From positions 1,674,001-1,738,000 of the forward strand of contig NZ_JACHWY010000001.1 in assembly GCF_014191715.1 (NCBI RefSeq): a stretch of 64,000 nt of DNA, given 5' to 3'. Below the pieces are notes generated by a model. The model was not told the origin of the DNA. It searched no databases and worked only from the letters and a program-made list of their open reading frames with translations. Positions within the stretch are counted from its first letter, which is position 1. Each line of letters opens with the position of its first letter. Below are positions 1 to 8,416 of the stretch, one piece after another. Position numbers and translations under genes: made by a program. This stretch comes from Litorivivens lipolytica (GTDB taxonomy: Bacteria > Pseudomonadota > Gammaproteobacteria > Pseudomonadales > Spongiibacteraceae).

Positions 1-955
1 CAGCCGTCCATGTCGGTTTTTCATCCGGCCACATGAGATCTTCTACAAACTGATAACCGGTCCAGTATTCACCACTCTTGAGGCGCCACTGATGGAGCCA
101 GCTATAGAGGGTGACCGCACGGGCATGATCACCCGCAGCCAGCAAGGCCATAACCAATTCGCAAGACTCTGCTACCGTGACCCAGGGCTCGTCCGACACA
201 CAGCGGCACCCCATATCCTGCTCGACAAACTCTGACCACCGCTTTTGCAGATGTTCTTTCGCCCGCGCTTTCGGAAAAGCACCAGACAGGACTGGGTAAA
301 ACCAGTCCATCGAATAGCGCGCCTTGCTTTCCCAGGTGCGATCGAAGCGCTCCGGTTTATTTCGCAAAGCATCACCGAGACGTTCCCGTGCCGACAACCA
401 GTGAGCGCGATCTTCACCCAGTGTTACGGCAATATTGTGGGCGCACTCCAGGCTTTTATAAATAGAACTGCAGCCGGTTACTAGAGCGTCTTCCATCGGC
501 TTGCCGTGGGTATCCACGGCCCAGTTAATCTCGCCATGGCGACTCTGCTGCGCCAGAACGAAGCCAATGGCCTTATCCACGACGGGCCACAGGCGACGCA
601 GAAAACCCTCACGGCGGGTAATCAGATAATGGTGCCAAACACCGGTTGCGACATAGGCAACGAAATTAGTTTCACGACGCTCTCGATTATCAACTTCGCC
701 ATCCCGGTAGGCCGCCCACCAGCTACCGTCGGCCAGCTGATTTTCTGCCAACCAGTCGTAGGCCTGCTCAGCAGCCGTGTATTCGCCGCCAATACTCAAG
801 CCCATTGCCGCTTCGACATGGTCCCAAGGATCGGCATGACCACCCTCAAACCAGGGAATCAGGCCATCGGGGCGCTGAACGTGCTTGATAAACTCGACCG
901 TTGAGCTGAAAAAGGACTTGGGAAATAAACCCTTAGTGAGGAATACGCCACTCAT
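1..955 (-). CDS. terpenoid-cyclase-fold (phenyltransferase/prenyltransferase-like) protein, partial
   Basis: Open frame from an ATG at 955 to the window edge, so 318 N-terminal residues are visible and the C-terminus is cut off. It is rich in Trp and aromatic residues, with repeated helical-barrel segments such as PWFEGGHADPWDH (about residues 34-46) and QLADGSWW (73-80). The latter resembles the QW motifs of squalene-cyclase/prenyltransferase repeat proteins. Homologues are usually annotated 'phenyltransferase domain' or 'prenyltransferase' with no proven reaction. The start overlaps the stop of the upstream methyltransferase by four bases (ATGA), so the two are translationally coupled and are the last visible genes of a trio with a GT4 glycosyltransferase. 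The fold is moderately supported; the substrate is unknown. A glycan-processing alpha/alpha-barrel enzyme is the main alternative. Confidence 0.7.
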   Translation of the reverse strand, partial: MSGVFLTKGLFPKSFFSSTVEFIKHVQRPDGLIPWFEGGHADPWDHVEAAMGLSIGGEYTAAEQAYDWLAENQLADGSWWAAYRDGEVDNRERRETNFVAYVATGVWHHYLITRREGFLRRLWPVVDKAIGFVLAQQSRHGEINWAVDTHGKPMEDALVTGCSSIYKSLECAHNIAVTLGEDRAHWLSARERLGDALRNKPERFDRTWESKARYSMDWFYPVLSGAFPKARAKEHLQKRWSEFVEQDMGCRCVSDEPWVTVAESCELVMALLAAGDHARAVTLYSWLHQWRLKSGEYWTGYQFVEDLMWPDEKPTWTA

Positions 956-1683
956 TGTGCGGCTCCTTGGGCATCGGCCAGTTTACGGAAATACATGACC
1001 ACACTTTTGCCCACTACGGGATTCAGGGCCTGTTCCAAAACCTGTGTGGTTTTGGGACGCTCCAGCAGGTCCCACACCAACAGGCGATGATACTGGCGAA
1101 CCAGAAAGTTGCTGTCCTGACTTTTCCAGAACAGGCATTTCAGCCACCAAAACGGCGCATGCAAGGCATGCGCCCAGTGACGGTGATAAAACTGAAAGCC
1201 CAGCGCCTGAATCTGACCGCGCAGTTTAGCGGCATCGAAAATCCGCACATGACCGCCCTCAACCTTGTGGTAGGCCTCACTCAAGGCCCAGCAGATCCGT
1301 TCTGGCCACGCCCTCGGCACGCTCGCACAGAACAATCCACCCGGCTTGAGCACCCGCTCAATCTCTTTAAGCACCGAGCGATAATCGGGAATATGTTCCA
1401 GCACTTCCGAGCAGATAATCTTGTCGAAGGTATTGTCAGCAAACGGCAGCTGCAGCGCGTTCGCCTGACTGAGACCGAAGCCTTTCGCCTCGTTAGCCGG
1501 CTCAGCAAAATCCGCAAATTTGGACTGAGCCGTTTGCAGGTCTTTCAGGCAGAGGTCAACGCCTACTGCAGTCACATCCGCCTCGACAAAAGCCGAGATA
1601 ACGTGGCGCCCTTCGCCGCAACCCAGATCCAGAACCCGGTCGCCCGTTTGAAGAATAAAGTGTTTAAAGTCAACGGTTTGCAC
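952..1683 (-). CDS. class I SAM-dependent methyltransferase
   Basis: A 243-residue Rossmann methyltransferase. Motif I is VLDLGCGEGRH (residues 17-27). It is followed by an acidic post-I segment (VGVDLC) and the motif IICSEVLEHIPDYRSVLKE, with KPGGLF as the usual post-motif III turn, so it belongs to the Methyltransf_11/UbiE-like group. The coding sequence starts 14 bases inside the upstream glycosyltransferase and ends in an ATGA overlap with the downstream cyclase-fold gene, so all three are probably co-translated. The acceptor is unknown. A sugar or lipid-linked intermediate made by the neighbouring glycosyltransferase is plausible from context only. Confidence 0.85.
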   Translation of the reverse strand: MQTVDFKHFILQTGDRVLDLGCGEGRHVISAFVEADVTAVGVDLCLKDLQTAQSKFADFAEPANEAKGFGLSQANALQLPFADNTFDKIICSEVLEHIPDYRSVLKEIERVLKPGGLFCASVPRAWPERICWALSEAYHKVEGGHVRIFDAAKLRGQIQALGFQFYHRHWAHALHAPFWWLKCLFWKSQDSNFLVRQYHRLLVWDLLERPKTTQVLEQALNPVVGKSVVMYFRKLADAQGAAQ

Positions 1684-2986
1684 GATCGATGACCTTCCAG
1701 TAAAAGTCCGTCATTTCCAGCGCAGCCTTGCGCCAGCAGAATATGTTTTCCATGCGTTCTCGTCCTTCGCGAGCTAGGCGCTGGCGTAGTTCGGGGTCAT
1801 CAAACAGCTTGATCACCGCATTGCTTATCGCGTCGCTATCACGCACAGGCACCTGAATACAGGCGTCGCCCACCACCTCAGGCAGGGCCCCACCATTGCT
1901 CGAGACTACCGCCGTGCCGCAAGCCATTGCTTCACCGGCCGGCAGCCCGAAACCTTCATACACCGAGGGCACAACAACAATTTCCGCCTCGTTGTAGTAA
2001 CGAACCAACTCTTCGGTACTTATTCCAGTCACGCAGCGAATGCGCTCAGCAAGACCAAGCCGTTCGATCAGGCGCTCCGTTGAACCACCCGGCTTAGGCT
2101 TACCGACTAGCAGCAGTTCAAGCTCAGGATACCGCTCAATCAGAGCGGGCAAGGCATTAATCAGGTAATGAGCACCTTTCAAGGGCGCATCTGCAGATAC
2201 AGTCGCCATCAAGCGAAAAGGCTTCTTCTCCACTTCTGGCATGGGATGAAATACATCGGTATCAATGCCGCAATGCACCAGATCAATGCTTTCGGGCGCC
2301 ATCCCGAAAGCCTCGGCAATATCATGCCGCGAACACTCAGACACCGTGACGACATTGCGCAGCTTTGGCGCCACCTTGCGCTGCATGGTGATAAACGAAT
2401 GCCAGCGGCGGATCAGCACGCGCTGCCAAGCGCTGCGCGCAGCTTTGAGAGCAATGTCCAAATCACTGGTGATCGGGTGATGAATAGTCGTTACCAGCGG
2501 AAAGCCCTCTTTCTGGAGCTGCAGCATGCCCCAGCTAAGACTTTGATTGTCATGGATAATATCGTAATGACGACCGTGCTCGCGAAGATACTTCACCACC
2601 CGTCGGCCAAAGCAATAGGGCTCGGCAAAGCCGCCCGTCAGCTTGCTTGTCCACTCGATAATATTAGTCGCCGACCGCAGATGGTGCGGCCGCAAGGAAC
2701 CGAGTCCATTTTCGAACAGGTTGAGGCCCGGCATCTTGATAAGACGAATGCCGTCGTCCAGATGAGGGTATGGCTCACCCGAAATCACATCCACTTCATG
2801 CCCGGCTTCACGCAGGGCCTTGCTGAGATAGCGAATATAGATACCCTGACCGCCACCATAGGGGTGACTGCGGTATCCCAGGATGCAGATTTTCAGGGAG
2901 TGCTGGTGCAAGCCCTCGGCGATGGGTACGACGTCGGCAATCTGGGGCCGCGCCTGCTGTGATTTGGCTAGCTGCTCTGAACGCAT
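1670..2986 (-). CDS. GT4-family glycosyltransferase
   Basis: A 438-residue GT-B enzyme. About 30 residues of leader precede the first strand (LKICILGYRSHPYGGGQG, residues 31-48), whose glycine-rich loop binds the sugar nucleotide. The C-terminal half carries the retaining GT4 signature SVYEGFGLPAGEAMACG with the paired glutamates spaced E-x7-E. The ATG at 2986 has no strong Shine-Dalgarno, and a start nearer the first strand is possible. It is the first gene of a three-gene overlapping unit with a methyltransferase and a cyclase-fold protein. The rest of the region makes LPS or surface glycan, so a role in a glycolipid is likely, but donor and acceptor cannot be read from the sequence. Confidence 0.88.
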   Translation of the reverse strand: MRSEQLAKSQQARPQIADVVPIAEGLHQHSLKICILGYRSHPYGGGQGIYIRYLSKALREAGHEVDVISGEPYPHLDDGIRLIKMPGLNLFENGLGSLRPHHLRSATNIIEWTSKLTGGFAEPYCFGRRVVKYLREHGRHYDIIHDNQSLSWGMLQLQKEGFPLVTTIHHPITSDLDIALKAARSAWQRVLIRRWHSFITMQRKVAPKLRNVVTVSECSRHDIAEAFGMAPESIDLVHCGIDTDVFHPMPEVEKKPFRLMATVSADAPLKGAHYLINALPALIERYPELELLLVGKPKPGGSTERLIERLGLAERIRCVTGISTEELVRYYNEAEIVVVPSVYEGFGLPAGEAMACGTAVVSSNGGALPEVVGDACIQVPVRDSDAISNAVIKLFDDPELRQRLAREGRERMENIFCWRKAALEMTDFYWKVIDRANR

Positions 2987-3119
2987 ATCCGATACTGGCG
3001 TGAGTTGTTATCCCCTGCATAGCCAGTAGCGGCTTTTCGGCTGCGATGCCGAGGGGTCATGAACCTATAGAGGCTGTTATATTACTGAAAACGAGGACGG
3101 AGTGTAGCGACAAAAACGG

Positions 3120-5186
3120 TCAAAATCTAGTCACTATACGACTGGATAGCGGAGCGATACCCAACTCTGAAGCAACCCGACCAACCACCTGGTCAGCCCC
3201 AAAGCGCGTTAAATGATCATCATCTTGGTATAGCAAGTAACCATTCTTGTATGCCTTGCACCGCTCTTCATCACAAAAAACAGGCTTAGGATCAACTACC
3301 ACCAAATTTGACTCTAACCCTGCTACTTGATCCACCGCCCTCCGAAACGGAGCAGTTCGCTCATCATAGACCGCACTTTTTATTGATATATCAATCTCTT
3401 GCTGGCCTCTCATAACCTGTCGATAAAAATACCTAGGCACGTCCCAGCCAAACTCGGGTATAGGCTGTATAATCACGACCCTTTTTCCCGCCTCAAGCAG
3501 AGTCCGGAGAGGCTGCATCATTGAACTAAGAACAGCCGTTTCGTAGGCCATATCTCGCAACTTTTGTTTCGGCTCAAACCAGTATTTCTGCCCGCTTTCT
3601 CTTGCGCCGGACCCGTTATCATACCGTTGCTTGCTGTAATAATATGGCCCCCTCTCGGCCACAATTACTGTCTCTATATCAGCGTTATCGAGCAGCCACT
3701 TTTGCACACTCTCGTTGTGCTCCTCACACAGACCTTCATGATCTCCTACCAAGCGTACCCCGATAGCATAGCCACAGGTGTATCGAGCTAGAAGATAGCC
3801 GGATTCATTAGCCTCGCGAAATAAAGCATCTATGGAGGCCGTATATTGGGAGGCATGACTGTCACCAATCAAAGCCCATGTACGCATCGCTTCTGGATCA
3901 CCAATTTCGCAGATCTCTCCGGCCTCGATCTTGGAGCGACAATCTCTACCATCGGCAGTCATTGACACACTAGAAGAGCCACTGCGCTGCAGCGTTTCTT
4001 CCACAAAAGCTATCGGCAATCGGTGACGAAAACCATGCTTGTTATCTACATAATTAGCGACTGAGAAAACCACTAATGTTGAGCAAGCGACCCCCCACCA
4101 GAACTTCGGCTTAGATACTCGAGTTGCGCTTCGAAAAGGCTCTTCTACATATTTTCGGGTAACTGCAGATAACGCGACTGATACAGCCAACAAAGACGTA
4201 GCGATCAATAGGTCGAAATTATCAATAAAAACCCAACGCCCAAATGCAAGAAAAACCTGGTGCCAAAGATAAAGCGAGTAGGATAGACCGCCCAACCAAA
4301 CCAGTGGTGACCAACTTAGGAAGCGCACCGCCAGACTGCCCTCGCTGGCGAATAGCAGCAACAGCAACACACCGGACACCGGCACCAACGTAATACCACC
4401 AGGGTGAAGCGAGTGCTCACTGGCTAAAAAACATACGCCCAAAAGCATCGCAAAACCAAGATCAGCCAACCAACGGTGAGCAACAAGCGGAACTCGCTTG
4501 CGTATTCGACATTGGTAGATTGCCGCTAGGCCGCCCACAAGAAACTCCCACACCCGAGCCGAGAAAATATAATAGGCTCGTGCACTGTTCTCGTTGGTTG
4601 CCATGGAAAAAGCAAAAGACAAAGACAAGAGCATCAACCCAAACAGCGCAAAAGTTAGCCAGCCTCGACCAATTCGGGTAAAAAACAAAAACACCAAGGG
4701 AATTAGGAGATAATACTGCTGCTCAAGTCCCAACGACCAAAGGTGCATGAACGGCTGTAAACTGATGCTAGAACTAAAATATCCCGGCCCCGCATCAGCA
4801 AAAAACACGTTGCCAGCCATGGCAAGCGCCCAAATGCCGCTTTCCGCCAAGGTCTCATAATCCACTGGCGGCAGAACAAAGTAAGCGAATACGACACCAG
4901 TGAACACGACCAGATAAAGCGCAGGCAGAAGGCGGCGAGCGCGCCGCTCGTAGAAATCAACTAGACTGAAGCGGCCAAGCTCCATATCTTTGATGATGAT
5001 TGCGGCCATTAGATAACCGCTGACGACGAAGAAAGCATCAACAGAAAAAAAGCTGCTGCCAAAAAGCTGCGCGCCAGCGTGATAAAAGGCAATTATGAGC
5101 ATTAGGAGTCCTCGCAGACCCTCTAGCTCAACCCGAAATGCCAGCGGCGATACCACGCTCACTCCTCCGTTTCCAGCCATGCACAT
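3120..5186 (-). CDS. acyltransferase-3 / SGNH two-domain O-acyltransferase
   Basis: A 688-residue inner-membrane protein from the ATG at 5186. An upstream in-frame TTG at 5249 exists, but the added residues look non-family. The first ~380 residues are an acyltransferase-3 (OafA/YrhL) domain with about ten membrane segments, the histidine of AFYHAG near the start, and SVDAFFVVSGY. The C-terminal periplasmic part is an SGNH hydrolase-like domain: the nucleophile serine is in GDSH (about residue 443) and the Asp/His pair is in DDDHLTRFG (His about 658). Such fusions move acetyl or similar groups onto surface polysaccharides or peptidoglycan. It stands alone at the left edge of an A+T-richer block of surface-glycan genes, which suggests O-acylation of the local glycan. 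Confidence 0.9.
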   Translation of the reverse strand: MCMAGNGGVSVVSPLAFRVELEGLRGLLMLIIAFYHAGAQLFGSSFFSVDAFFVVSGYLMAAIIIKDMELGRFSLVDFYERRARRLLPALYLVVFTGVVFAYFVLPPVDYETLAESGIWALAMAGNVFFADAGPGYFSSSISLQPFMHLWSLGLEQQYYLLIPLVFLFFTRIGRGWLTFALFGLMLLSLSFAFSMATNENSARAYYIFSARVWEFLVGGLAAIYQCRIRKRVPLVAHRWLADLGFAMLLGVCFLASEHSLHPGGITLVPVSGVLLLLLFASEGSLAVRFLSWSPLVWLGGLSYSLYLWHQVFLAFGRWVFIDNFDLLIATSLLAVSVALSAVTRKYVEEPFRSATRVSKPKFWWGVACSTLVVFSVANYVDNKHGFRHRLPIAFVEETLQRSGSSSVSMTADGRDCRSKIEAGEICEIGDPEAMRTWALIGDSHASQYTASIDALFREANESGYLLARYTCGYAIGVRLVGDHEGLCEEHNESVQKWLLDNADIETVIVAERGPYYYSKQRYDNGSGARESGQKYWFEPKQKLRDMAYETAVLSSMMQPLRTLLEAGKRVVIIQPIPEFGWDVPRYFYRQVMRGQQEIDISIKSAVYDERTAPFRRAVDQVAGLESNLVVVDPKPVFCDEERCKAYKNGYLLYQDDDHLTRFGADQVVGRVASELGIAPLSSRIVTRF

Positions 5187-5289
5187 TGCTTCGCTGCACG
5201 ATACCGCAATCACACTTTTAATCGACGCACGGCAATCAGATGGGAACAAAGGCCTTCAATGCCCCCCAAAAAGGAAGTGCAATGATAAA

Positions 5290-5303
5290 CGGTAAAATTA
5301 CCG
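5290..5303. repeat. short inverted repeat in gap before acyltransferase gene
   Basis: CGGTAA and TTACCG, separated by two bases, form a perfect 6-bp inverted repeat about 100 bases upstream of the O-acyltransferase start. It could be an operator or a chance palindrome. The rest of the 283-base gap (5187-5469) shows no other gene, RNA or clear terminator. Confidence 0.25.
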
Positions 5304-5469
5304 ATTTAGTTGATTTCAGTCACAAATTCATGAGGCAAAAAATCGGCTGGTCCTCGCCACAACCACAAACCTGCCCGATACCGGCTAGCCAGTTAGGCGA
5401 AGAGAATCATTCCAGAGCGTAAACAATGCCAGCAATCACGCGAGATAAGTGGAGTACGAGCACCCTGCT

Positions 5470-6024
5470 CTACTGGATCGGGAGGCTCTTATAGGATCGC
5501 AGACGCTTCGCGTGCACGCGCAAAACGCGCTTTATCATACTCTTTTCAACAATGTAAAATCTATCTCGCTCCGATTCATCTACCAACCGCGCTCCAAAAA
5601 CGTTCTCGTGGAATTTCCAAACACTAACATTGTCTTGGCGAACCTCAAGCCGAGCCTCCTCAAAGCCCAGATCTACCGCATATCGATAAATCAGAAGTGC
5701 TGACTCAAGAGCCGCAAAAGGAGGAGCTCCACTAATCATTAGCCATGATCCCCACTCAAAGCTTTTCCCGCTGGGGTTATACATCCGAACACAACCCAAT
5801 CTGCGCCCGTCTTTAGACTGAATGATGAAATAGGCCTGATCGCAACTTTTCTCGTATTTTTGCATCCAGGCCTCCTGCTCAACTAAAGAGGGCACCGTAG
5901 CGCTCAGATATCGCCCCTTGTCTGGATCTAGCCTCAAAGAAAGGATAAATTCCGAATCACTAATCACGGCATTCCGCAACGAAACATTCACCCCTTCCAC
6001 GAGACTCGCCTTACGCAATCTCAC
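5470..6024 (-). CDS. GNAT-family acyltransferase, candidate sugar N-acyltransferase
   Basis: A 184-residue single-domain GNAT protein. The fold is recognisable from the N-terminal strand VSLRNAVISDSEFILSLRLD, the central FIIQSKDGRRLGCVRMYN and the C-terminal VRQDNVSVWKFHENVFGARLV. Pieces of this kind are typical of RimJ/PseH-like acyltransferases in polysaccharide clusters. The start is a GTG at 6024 with GAGGG about eight bases upstream. It lies six bases after the ANL ligase and ends a four-gene operon (acyl carrier protein, SDR, ligase, GNAT). From that context its donor may be an acyl-carrier-bound acyl group rather than acetyl-CoA. The acceptor could be the 3-amino sugar made by the nearby FdtA/FdtB pair. 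Fold assignment is firm; substrates are inference. Confidence 0.75.
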   Translation of the reverse strand: MRLRKASLVEGVNVSLRNAVISDSEFILSLRLDPDKGRYLSATVPSLVEQEAWMQKYEKSCDQAYFIIQSKDGRRLGCVRMYNPSGKSFEWGSWLMISGAPPFAALESALLIYRYAVDLGFEEARLEVRQDNVSVWKFHENVFGARLVDESERDRFYIVEKSMIKRVLRVHAKRLRSYKSLPIQ

Positions 6025-6030
6025 TTTGCG

Positions 6031-7326
6031 CTACCCTCTCTTAAACCTGTGCCCAACTTCCACTTTCTTTATTTTGATTCTTTTGGGCACCATATGGGAA
6101 GGCAATGTGTCTTTCAGCAAGCGTTTCAGCTCACTCGGGTCAACGCTTTCTCCACTGCGAGGCTGCACACTGAGCTCAACATGTTGTCCAGTTATGGGGT
6201 TTGACTTACCCTCAGCTTTAACAAGCTCAACCGTATCAAGCTCTAGCACCACTCGCTCAACTTCTGACGCCATAAATTTGAGGCCACCCACATTTATCAT
6301 CTCAGAAGTGCGACCAACCACTTTGTAGTATTCACCACTAACCTCAACGAGATCTTTGGTGTTGTACCAGCCTTCTTCATCAAATGGACACTCTGCATTG
6401 AGATAACCCAACATCCTATTTTCGGACTTTATCTCCAGCACACCGTCGACAACCCTAGTCTCTACCCCTTCACCTCCAACCTTCATGAAAAGGCTATCCC
6501 GTGATTTGCTCTTCACCCTCAGAATACCCAGCTCAGACATGCCAAATGTCTGCCTAAAATCAACCCTTGGCAATAACTCGCACAACGCATTCAAGGTGGA
6601 CTGATCCATACGCTCAGTTCCGTACGTGATAACCTTGAGTGAAGGAGGAACGCGCTCTGGTATCATCCCACTCATCAGCATCATCCGCAGAAACGTTGGC
6701 GTTGCCGGAAGCACTTCAACATCAAATTCTTCACAAGAACGCAATATATCCTCAACCTGCCTCGACCTCGGCGCTATCACGGTACCTGTATTAAACAAGG
6801 TATGCAGCAGCGTATTCAGACCACCGATGTGATCAAACAAGAGGAAATTCAATGTCCGAAAAGTTGGCCGAGGCGTCGAAAAACGCTTTAAAAATACAGT
6901 CAAATCATGCAATATTGCTTTAGGACGCCCTGTTGTACCTGTCGAAAACAGCACCAGCCCGGCATGCTTTTTGGCTCGCAAACAATCTAGGAGCTGGTGT
7001 GATCCTCCATGCCCCACCCTCTCGACGTGAGAGCCTTCTATGACAAAATCCACAAGGGCCGATTCAAAAAAATACTCATGCTGACTGCGGGTGTCACTGG
7101 TCAACGGCACAAGGATTACGTTCTTATCAATAAGCCTTAAAAGCGTTGAAATGGAACGCGGATCGAAATCCCCAATTAACGCGACCACATCTCCATCACC
7201 TATTTCAGTCAAATCTACATCGCCTTGCGTAGCAATTTGACTAAACCTCAATTCACCATCCGCGTGTATTAGAAAAGGCCTTTCCAGCCCAGCCCACTTT
7301 TGGGTCAAACTCTCAACAATTTTCAT
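6031..7326 (-). CDS. short ANL-superfamily acyl-activating ligase
   Basis: A 431-residue adenylate-forming enzyme. The P-loop-like A3 motif STGTTGRPK is at residues 128-136, QTFGMSELG (A5) is in the middle, and YNTKDLVE (A7) and VVGRTSEMINVGG (A8 hinge) follow. The C-terminus reads GHRFKRG, where Lys429 is in the position of the A10 catalytic lysine. Family members are usually 500-550 residues, and here the N-terminal subdomain ahead of A3 is clearly shortened. It begins on the last base of the upstream SDR stop (TAATG) and lies in one operon with an acyl carrier protein. The probable job is therefore to adenylate a carboxylic acid and load it on that carrier. The acid is unknown. Confidence 0.85.
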   Translation of the reverse strand: MKIVESLTQKWAGLERPFLIHADGELRFSQIATQGDVDLTEIGDGDVVALIGDFDPRSISTLLRLIDKNVILVPLTSDTRSQHEYFFESALVDFVIEGSHVERVGHGGSHQLLDCLRAKKHAGLVLFSTGTTGRPKAILHDLTVFLKRFSTPRPTFRTLNFLLFDHIGGLNTLLHTLFNTGTVIAPRSRQVEDILRSCEEFDVEVLPATPTFLRMMLMSGMIPERVPPSLKVITYGTERMDQSTLNALCELLPRVDFRQTFGMSELGILRVKSKSRDSLFMKVGGEGVETRVVDGVLEIKSENRMLGYLNAECPFDEEGWYNTKDLVEVSGEYYKVVGRTSEMINVGGLKFMASEVERVVLELDTVELVKAEGKSNPITGQHVELSVQPRSGESVDPSELKRLLKDTLPSHMVPKRIKIKKVEVGHRFKRG

Positions 7327-8003
7327 TAGACCCCTCCGATGTTCAACGTCTGCCCGCTTAGCGACAATGCGCGCGGATCAATCAGAAGTTCAACGAGGTC
7401 ACAAACGTCAGACTTTTCAAACTGCCGGGTTATTACTTGCTGAGACGTGATATTTTCGATTTGCGAATCTGTAATCCCTCGCAACAAATCAGTTTTTATC
7501 GGCCCTGGTGCGATACAGTTCACACGAACCCCAAAATCAGAAACTTCGCGAGCAAATGAGCGAGAAAATGCCTCCACACCCGCCTTAGACGCGGAGTAAA
7601 CTGATTCACCCTTTAACGCCAAAGCAACTGCAATAGTCGAGAAGTTAACTATCACCCCTGCGCGCTGCCTCATCAAAATCGGCGCAAACAACTGACAACT
7701 ATAAATAGTCCCCATGAGGTTGGTTTGGATCAGCCTCTGAACGGTCATGGCATCTGTTGTGACAGCCATATTCATTGACGCGATACCCGCAGCATTAATC
7801 ACCGCATCGACAGGCTCTCCTAGCCTCTTGACTGTTCGCGCCGCTTTTTTTACGGTGTCATAATCTGCTACATCACACTTGATAGCCTCGAAAGGCAATC
7901 CTTCCGTAGACCGAACCAAACCCACTACGTTGTGTCCTCGCTCTATCAAGCGATCAGCAACTGCCCTGCCCAGCCCCCGGCTTGCTCCCGTTACAACAAT
8001 CAA
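7326..8003 (-). CDS. FabG-like SDR oxidoreductase (candidate 3-oxoacyl-ACP reductase)
   Basis: A classical short-chain dehydrogenase/reductase with a TGASRGLG cofactor loop (residues 5-12), NAAG, catalytic Ser122 and the YSASK motif (Tyr136, Lys140). The best start is a TTG at 8003, one base after the acyl carrier protein stop, with GGAG about eight bases upstream. This gives 225 residues starting IVVTGASRG, the normal FabG layout; longer in-frame extensions overlap the carrier gene and look non-coding. The order carrier-reductase-ligase suggests reduction of a 3-oxoacyl group on the carrier to a 3-hydroxyacyl group. A sugar-nucleotide or other ketone substrate cannot be excluded. Confidence 0.85.
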   Translation of the reverse strand: MIVVTGASRGLGRAVADRLIERGHNVVGLVRSTEGLPFEAIKCDVADYDTVKKAARTVKRLGEPVDAVINAAGIASMNMAVTTDAMTVQRLIQTNLMGTIYSCQLFAPILMRQRAGVIVNFSTIAVALALKGESVYSASKAGVEAFSRSFAREVSDFGVRVNCIAPGPIKTDLLRGITDSQIENITSQQVITRQFEKSDVCDLVELLIDPRALSLSGQTLNIGGV

Positions 8004-8004
8004 A

Positions 8005-8280
8005 TCAATTCTCCGACTGAGCAGAAAACTCAGCTGAAAGACTCGAGATAGATCTAAACATACTCCGCGATTTAGACATCGCCGCATCCGAGGTCCAATC
8101 AAACTCAAACCCCAACTCATCGGCGCGATCTTCCAAAGCGAGACACACTTCAACTAGCTTCATCGAGTCGAGCACCGAGCCATCACCAATAAGCTGCATA
8201 TCTTCATCGACTGTTAACTTCCCCTCCAGAACCTGATCAACGACTTCCATAACCAGCTTCTTAGCCTCATCCAACTTCAT
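8005..8280 (-). CDS. dedicated acyl carrier protein
   Basis: A 91-residue acidic helical protein with the phosphopantetheine site GSVLDSMKLVE (Ser39), where Met replaces the Leu usual in AcpP. The stretch LALEDRADELGFEFDW and the C-terminal SKSRSMFRSI are unlike housekeeping AcpP and match the short carriers found in some polysaccharide clusters. It is the first gene of the carrier-SDR-ligase-GNAT operon, and the SDR start follows one base after its stop. It probably holds the acyl group activated by the adjacent ligase. A housekeeping role in fatty-acid synthesis is unlikely because no fab genes are nearby. Confidence 0.85.
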   Translation of the reverse strand: MKLDEAKKLVMEVVDQVLEGKLTVDEDMQLIGDGSVLDSMKLVEVCLALEDRADELGFEFDWTSDAAMSKSRSMFRSISSLSAEFSAQSEN

Positions 8281-8307
8281 CTTCTCTCGTTCCTTAACTC
8301 CACGTAC

Positions 8308-8336
8308 CTAATATCGAACCCAGCTTACACAAGCAA
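8308..8336 (-). promoter_or_regulatory. candidate sigma-70 promoter of acyl-module operon
   Basis: On the minus strand TTGCTT, a 17-base spacer and TATTAG lie about 30 bases upstream of the acyl carrier protein start. The elements match consensus at three and four positions. The gap after waaP (136 bases) allows an independent promoter, but read-through from waaP is equally possible. Confidence 0.3.
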
Positions 8337-8416
8337 ATCTCGCAAGCCACTCCACTCAAACGCATACATTCTCAATCCGGAATTGGCGCATATACTTAAT
8401 ATGTATCAAGCCTGCC

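Noticed and set aside
955-1692. A 245-codon plus-strand frame
   Set aside because: Antisense to the methyltransferase whose motif I is clear and whose start and stop overlap both neighbours.
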